The translations under genes and the position numbers were made by a program. A stretch of DNA of 64,000 nt, from contig QANZ01011582.1 of assembly GCA_003254925.1 (NCBI GenBank), positions 48,034 to 112,033 on the forward strand, given 5' to 3'. The DNA is from Chamaecrista fasciculata. Taxonomy: Eukaryota > Streptophyta > Magnoliopsida > Fabales > Fabaceae. Numbering within the stretch: position 1 is the first letter of the stretch; the number at the start of each line of letters is the position of its first letter. Below are positions 58,959 to 64,000 of the stretch, piece after piece. Below the pieces are notes generated by a model, which worked only from the letters and a program-made list of their open reading frames with translations, searched no databases and had not been told where the DNA came from.

Positions 58959-59415
58959 CAGTGTTGTCAAAACCGGACCGGACCGGACGGTCCGGCCGAT
59001 TCAACCGTCAACCGAATACAAGAGCGAGTGGGTTCAACCAAAATAACCAAACTGACATTTGGACCGGATTGAACCGAAAATAACCAGCCAAACCGCCCAA
59101 AAAATCGATGGTTCACCCAAAAATTTTTTTAAATTAAAAAATTGATTAAGAATTATAAGAAGGCAAAATGGAGGCTTTCATTCATCTTTTATTCTTCTTC
59201 TTCATTTGTTCTTTTAATATTAAGAATAAAATAAATTACTAATTATATTAAAAATAATTATTTTTATCATAATAGAGAATTTATATTTAATATATTAAAA
59301 ATAATTATTTATTGTATTATTCGATTCGATTAATGATTCGACCGATTTGATCAATCAAACTGTAAGCGAATAATAATAATCTGAATCTTTGTTCGATTCA
59401 ACTTTGAGAACTTTG
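58959..59415. mobile_element. Non-autonomous hAT element (457 bp)
   Basis: Perfect 8-bp duplication ATAATTAT (58951-58958 and 59416-59423). Starts CAGTGTTGTCAAAACCGGACC, ends with GAGAACTTTG; reversed, CAAAGTTCTCAAAGTTG. Sub-terminal AAAACCGGACCGG is shared with the hAT at 8370-9603, so they are one family. Confidence 0.8.
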
Positions 59416-59423
59416 ATAATTAT

Positions 59424-61041
59424 ACCCTCATCCATTCATCATCCTGGATATTTCGTGCAGAGTGTCCATAAGGCCCTCCTCTTCGCACTGTCTTCCACGC
59501 TCCTAAAATTCCTAAACTACCCTCCGTCTTTTACTGGAATGACACACACCACTATTTGATTTATATTATAAATAATTAGAATAAATTAATAATTTGATAT
59601 TTTAAGAATAAACCTATTTCTCAGTTATTTGAATTTATTTTTAAGATTTCCCTTTTTGATCTAAATATTTTTTTTATTTTATTAAAAAAATTAATTATTA
59701 AATATTCAAAGTATCATTTGAGTAATTAAATAACTGATATTTGTAAAATAATATAGTGATTCAAGGATTAAAGAACACTTTTGAGACATATTTAATAACT
59801 AAAAAATATATTTAATCATATATTAATTTAGTATTTAAAAATAAAATTATGTAATTTGATTATTTTATTAGAATATTAATTCAATTTAATAAAAATATAA
59901 CTTTCAACCTAGAATATTGATTATAATTTTAACAAAATTTAAAATTATATTAATTTTTTATTAAAAACTTATCAGTATTTTTAACAAAAAATTAACAGAT
60001 TGGTTATAATTGTATTTTTCAGAACTAAATTTCAAACTTTCATTCTTTTTAAGATTAAGTTAAAATATTTAGCATTTTGAAAGAATAAATTATTAATTTA
60101 ATCAAACAATAATAATGTTTGTTCGGTAAAGTTCGAAGTTTGAGGTTTGAGCAAAGAAGAGACGTTGAGAAGAGGCCAAATGGGATTAAATAAATAGGTG
60201 CTTGATTAATTAATTAATTAATTAAGTGATTTCATATGTATGTATATATAATTATATATTGAGACTTGAGATTCAAATTTTAATTAATTATACGACTGAA
60301 TTCTCAGAAGAAGCACTTGCTTCAAGAAAATGGAGGTCCAATTGGTTTAGGCTGAACGGCTTATGCTGCTGCTTTCGTCATCTTGTACAATTTTCGAAAT
60401 ATTCAAATATTTTATTTATTTACGTAATTTTTTATTTAGTTATTTATAATAATTATCATAAACCTACGTTGAATAGTTTAATGCTAATCAAATCTAGGAT
60501 TAGCTCCTAGGGCTTCGTTGTTTGGTCCTATGAATTTTGAAAAACTGCAACCTTTTTATTAATAAGTCAATTTATCCCTTACACATTTTCACTTGGATTC
60601 GAATATTCCAACAATCATTTTGAAATTACACAACATTAGGGTTGTTTCTCTACTTTCATTTAAAAAGAATAAAATTCTTTGAGAAACAACCAAAACTTTT
60701 GTCAATTTGATGCTAACACCAACATCCAAGTAGACAAAATTGATACGGATAGTTACCTCTAAAATAAATAAAATCTTAATGTAATTGATAATTTTTTTTT
60801 TCTAATATAGAATTGAATCATTCAAAATTTATATATAACACAAAAATTTTGTAAAATTTTTTATATATTTGTTATAAAGTTCTCCGATCAATATTTGATA
60901 TATGACAAAAATTTTATATATGACCAATCATAATAAAGAGAAAATATTAAACACAACTTTTTGTATAGTCAACTATTGAAAAGAAAGAATATAATCGAAA
61001 CTTGTGATTGGAGAAATCTTATGACAAATATATAATGAACT
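59424..61041. other. Spacer, nothing recognised
   Basis: AT-rich; TTAATTAATTAATTAATTAA at 60207. The frame at 60226-60510 has no recognisable domain and I do not call it. Confidence 0.5.
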
Positions 61042-61050
61042 TTATATAAA

Positions 61051-61357
61051 GGCCGAAGTCCTATTTTGGTCCCCCAGTTATGCTCAGTGTTCCAAATTGG
61101 TCCCTCAGTTATTTTTCGTTCCATATTGGTCCCCCAGTTATGCAAAACTTGACAAAGTTGGTCCCGCTAACAGTTTCCATCCATTTTTCTGTTAAAAAAA
61201 AGATAAAATTGATTTTTAACTCCTAAAAGTTTAAATTTTTTACATTAAGGACCTTTTTCTTTATAATGGAACCAAAATGTAAGAAAAAAGAAACAATTGG
61301 GGATTTTAGTTTATTTTATCCAAAAAAACCTCATCTCTCTCCCTCTCTCACTCTCGG

Positions 61358-61416
<59 letters not shown>

Positions 61417-61935
61417 AGTATTCCAAAACGCAGAATCCAAAACGAAAGAACAAAGAAGAAAGAATAAAGAAAAAACGAAAAAAAAATTCTGGAAAGAGAG
61501 ATTTTACTCCGAATCGTTTTCTCCGATTCCGATTGTGCTGAATTGAAGCAAGAAGCTCTCGCGCTTCTGGTGAATTTTCTGATTGCGGAATCGGAATATG
61601 TTTTAATCGCATCGGAAACAGAGAGAATAAAGTACTTGACGAGTTTGTTGTTTTATAATTCCATCGACGTCCGAGTTAACTCGGCCGCGATGATCGAGAT
61701 CGTAATATCCGTTACTCGGTCGCCGGAGCTCCGATTAAGAATTAGCAACGCCGACGAGATCCACGACGGAGTGATCGACATTCTTCGGAGTCCGATTTCG
61801 TATCCTCGCGGTTTCAAGATCAGAATCAAAGCTCTGTCTGCTCTGTGTTTACCGAAGGAGACGCGGCGGAAGGCGGTGGTGGCCGAAGTGGCGAAGGTTC
61901 TCCATCGAACCCTAATCCCCTTTCATCAACGCATC

Positions 61936-62005
<70 letters not shown>

Positions 62006-62286
62006 GGTTTTTTTGGATAAAATAAACTAAAATCCCCAATTGTTTCTTTTTTCTTACATTTTGGTTCCATTATAGAGAAAAAGGTCCTTAATGTAAAAAA
62101 TTTAAACTTTTAGGAGTTAAAAATCAATTTTATGTTTTTTTTTAACAGAAAAATGGATGGAAACTATTAGAGGGACCAACTTTGTCAAGTTTTGCATAAC
62201 TGGGGGACCAATATGGAACAAAAAATAACTGGGGGACCAATTTGAAACACTGAGCATAACTGGAGGACCAAAATAGGACTTTGGCC
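61051..62286. mobile_element. Pack-MULE carrying a U-box/ARM gene fragment
   Basis: Ends GGCCGAAGTCCTATTTTGG and, reversed, GGCCAAAGTCCTATTTTGG. A perfect 9-bp duplication TTATATAAA flanks it (61042-61050 and 62287-62295). The inverted repeats are about 350 bp each and both include a (CT/GA)n-(GT/CA)n microsatellite (61359-61418 and 61937-62001). Between them lies about 0.5 kb of GC-richer coding-like sequence from a host gene. There is no transposase. This is the definition of a Pack-MULE. Confidence 0.93.
61498..61910 (+). pseudogene. Fragment of a PUB25/26-like U-box E3 ligase (ARM repeats)
   Basis: The open frame reads CAELKQEALALLVNFLIAES, ERIKYLTSLLFYNSIDVRVN, SAAMIEIV, DGVIDILRSPISYPRGFKIR and IKALSALCLPKETRRKAVVA. 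This is the armadillo-repeat region of plant PUB25/26-type U-box ubiquitin ligases (family motif ISYPRALKxGIKALFALCL). The U-box itself and the C-terminus are absent. At the 3' side the frame runs into the (GT)n-(GA)n part of the terminal repeat. About 135 residues remain open, which suggests recent capture or some constraint. Confidence 0.88.
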
Positions 62287-62295
62287 TTATATAAA

Positions 62296-63756
62296 TATTT
62301 TTCTTATATACTCTTCAATCCTTTTTCATCGACCACTTTCACCTCTCAACATCAAAATTGTTACAATCACCTTCGAAAATCTCGTTCAACCGTGGTAGGT
62401 CAATTGTTGATACGGGTCACACTTGATGTGGGGCTCATGCATCGACTATGTAGTCTTGGTTATCCAAGGGTTTCGTACTCTCTTCTTTTTCATTGTTTTT
62501 TAGTTGAATAAAAAAAATAGTAACCTTGTATATTAATTGTGTATATATATATATAATCTCTTATTCAAGTAAACTTTGGTTAATTCTCTTATATTATTTA
62601 TATTCTAAAAATCTTTAGACTATCATCATTGATTTCATTCTTTCGAGAATTAAAAACTTAGAGCTGATAGGTGACTTATCAAACTTGAAACTAATTTGAG
62701 AAACAAGATTCTATCCTTCTAAAAGAAAATCTAGACTTGCAAAATACAAACTCCTATGAGACAAGAAAAACAGTTTTCATCATTTCAATCCTAAATTATA
62801 TTTTAGAAGTGTTAGTTAAAAAACATGTTTTTCTACTTATATGCTTTAATAATCTAATTGTTGAATATTAAAAATGTGAATGACTAAAGTTATATTAAAA
62901 TACTTTTAAAATATGTGTTTCTTCTTAATTAGAGTGAAATGTTAGTGATATTGTTTATGTACATGAGAAAGGGTTCATCCCCCATGATCCATTACTAAGA
63001 AAAAAAATAACTTATTTACTAACTTCAAAACTTTTTTGCTTCAAATCTTTCACCGTCTCTAATTTGAATCCTAAACAGCTTGTGTGGACCCATTTAACTA
63101 GGGTTTGAAGTTTCAACAAAATCTGCTTTACAAATTACAACCAATTTTTAATCATCTCCAAAAGTTAAAAAATTCACACCCTTCTCTTTTCTTTATTTTT
63201 TAGAAATTATTTTAGATTATCCAAAACTTTTGCTTTTTCAAGATTCATTATTTGAAGCTAGTGGGTTGAAAGACGGATCCCAAATGTACTTATCTATTTG
63301 TACCTTTTATGTACTAAGAATTTTTTCTTTTTAACTTTTCTTTTTTGGGGGTTTAGAAAGTTTTGAAGCAAATTGATTGAATGTCATGTCTTTTGATAAC
63401 AAAAGGGACTATTACTGTAAGAGGTAGGTTAAATAAAGGCAAAAATGTGTGTAAATGTGCACATTTCAGGGTAATACATGTTTGGTAGCTGGGAAACAAG
63501 AAATAATGTTGATATGGTCAGAAAATTATTGAATCTGAAAATTAAACTGGAAACAAATTTGAAAAACCTCTGGAATTAATTACACTCTAACTTGTATTGG
63601 TGAATCCATCACCACAAGTATGGATCATTATGAGACATGAATTTCATACCTTTTGGATAGTGGAAACTTTAATGTATGTCCCAAGTTTGAAAATCACTTT
63701 TTCTAGTTTCTATTTTTATCCTAAATTGTTAGAGATGATTAGGGTAGGTTTTATTT
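62296..63756. other. Spacer, nothing recognised
   Basis: AT-rich, no supported ORF or terminal repeats. (AT)n at 62540-62555. Confidence 0.5.
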
Positions 63757-63833
63757 AAAAAAAAAAAAACTAGGACTATTTGAGAATTTCAAACATATTC
63801 TCTAAAATTCTCATATAGTCCTAGTTTTTTTTT
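63757..63833. repeat. Short AT-rich hairpin
   Basis: AAACTAGGACTATTTGAGAA at 63766-63785 is repeated inverted at 63808-63828 as TTCTCATATAGTCCTAGTTT, with poly-A/poly-T outside. It could be a small MITE core or a hairpin transcript source. No target duplication was found. Confidence 0.55.
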
Positions 63834-64000
63834 AGAGAACAATGTTATTTTACAATTGTTTCTAAAACATTGACTAGCTACTGGGGTGAAGCTTAATTGA
63901 TGAATCTCAATAAAAAAAGAAGCAGAAAATAGAAGTACAGTTCAAAGCAAATATAACGAATTTTCCATTAATGAAAACAATTTTTAGTGCATGTCTTGTT

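Noticed and set aside
60226..60510. 94-codon frame
   Set aside because: AT-driven Tyr/Ile/Leu composition at both ends, no domain, no gene signals.

Overview
The window is nuclear DNA of a eudicot plant. It is AT-rich, its genes are split by GT...AG introns, and it is packed with nested transposable elements. Nothing in it is prokaryotic, organellar or viral. I do not name the species. Two conserved genes are complete: a retromer VPS26 gene on the minus strand (coding exons 14338-19471, with a 5' UTR exon ending at 21154) and an IQ67-domain (IQD) gene on the plus strand (49729-51718). A small cysteine-rich, secreted thionin-like gene lies at 27450-27910 (minus). A possible two-exon, 55-residue gene of unknown function lies at 34690-34925 (minus).

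Layout. 1-333: tandem Helitron-type 3' ends. 1378-9769: a non-coding LTR element of LARD type (PBS, PPT and two LTRs, but no gag-pol), with a hAT element nested in its 3' LTR and a Mutator-like element (MULE) in its interior. 9770-13800: AT-rich spacer with two palindromic elements. 13800-21560: VPS26, with a MULE and SINE pieces in its introns. 21660-22374: a MULE-like palindrome and an intact tRNA-derived SINE. 22990-34130: a large inverted duplication. Its left arm carries the thionin-like gene and a decayed L1-type LINE; its right arm carries the wrecked second gene copy, a hAT with a MULE nested in it, and another MULE. 34690-36870: the small gene and two adjacent retroposons with separate target-site duplications. 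37500-46000: dense non-autonomous MULEs. 48400-51720: the IQD gene. 52300-58900: a LINE scrap, more MULEs and a compound element with assembly scars (N). 58959-59415: a hAT element. 61051-62286: a Pack-MULE carrying part of a PUB25/26-like U-box/ARM gene.

The unifying theme is a swarm of long-TIR, protein-less MULEs. Ten have a 9-bp target-site duplication readable by eye, five perfect and five with one mismatch. For one of them, the inverted duplication also supplies the empty site. The host genes shown are unrelated housekeeping or regulatory genes and do not form a cluster. I found no CRISPR array, rRNA, tRNA gene or operon-like system. The candidates for something undescribed are the inverted duplication with its decaying thionin-like copy, the small two-exon gene, and the gene fragments carried inside long-TIR elements.
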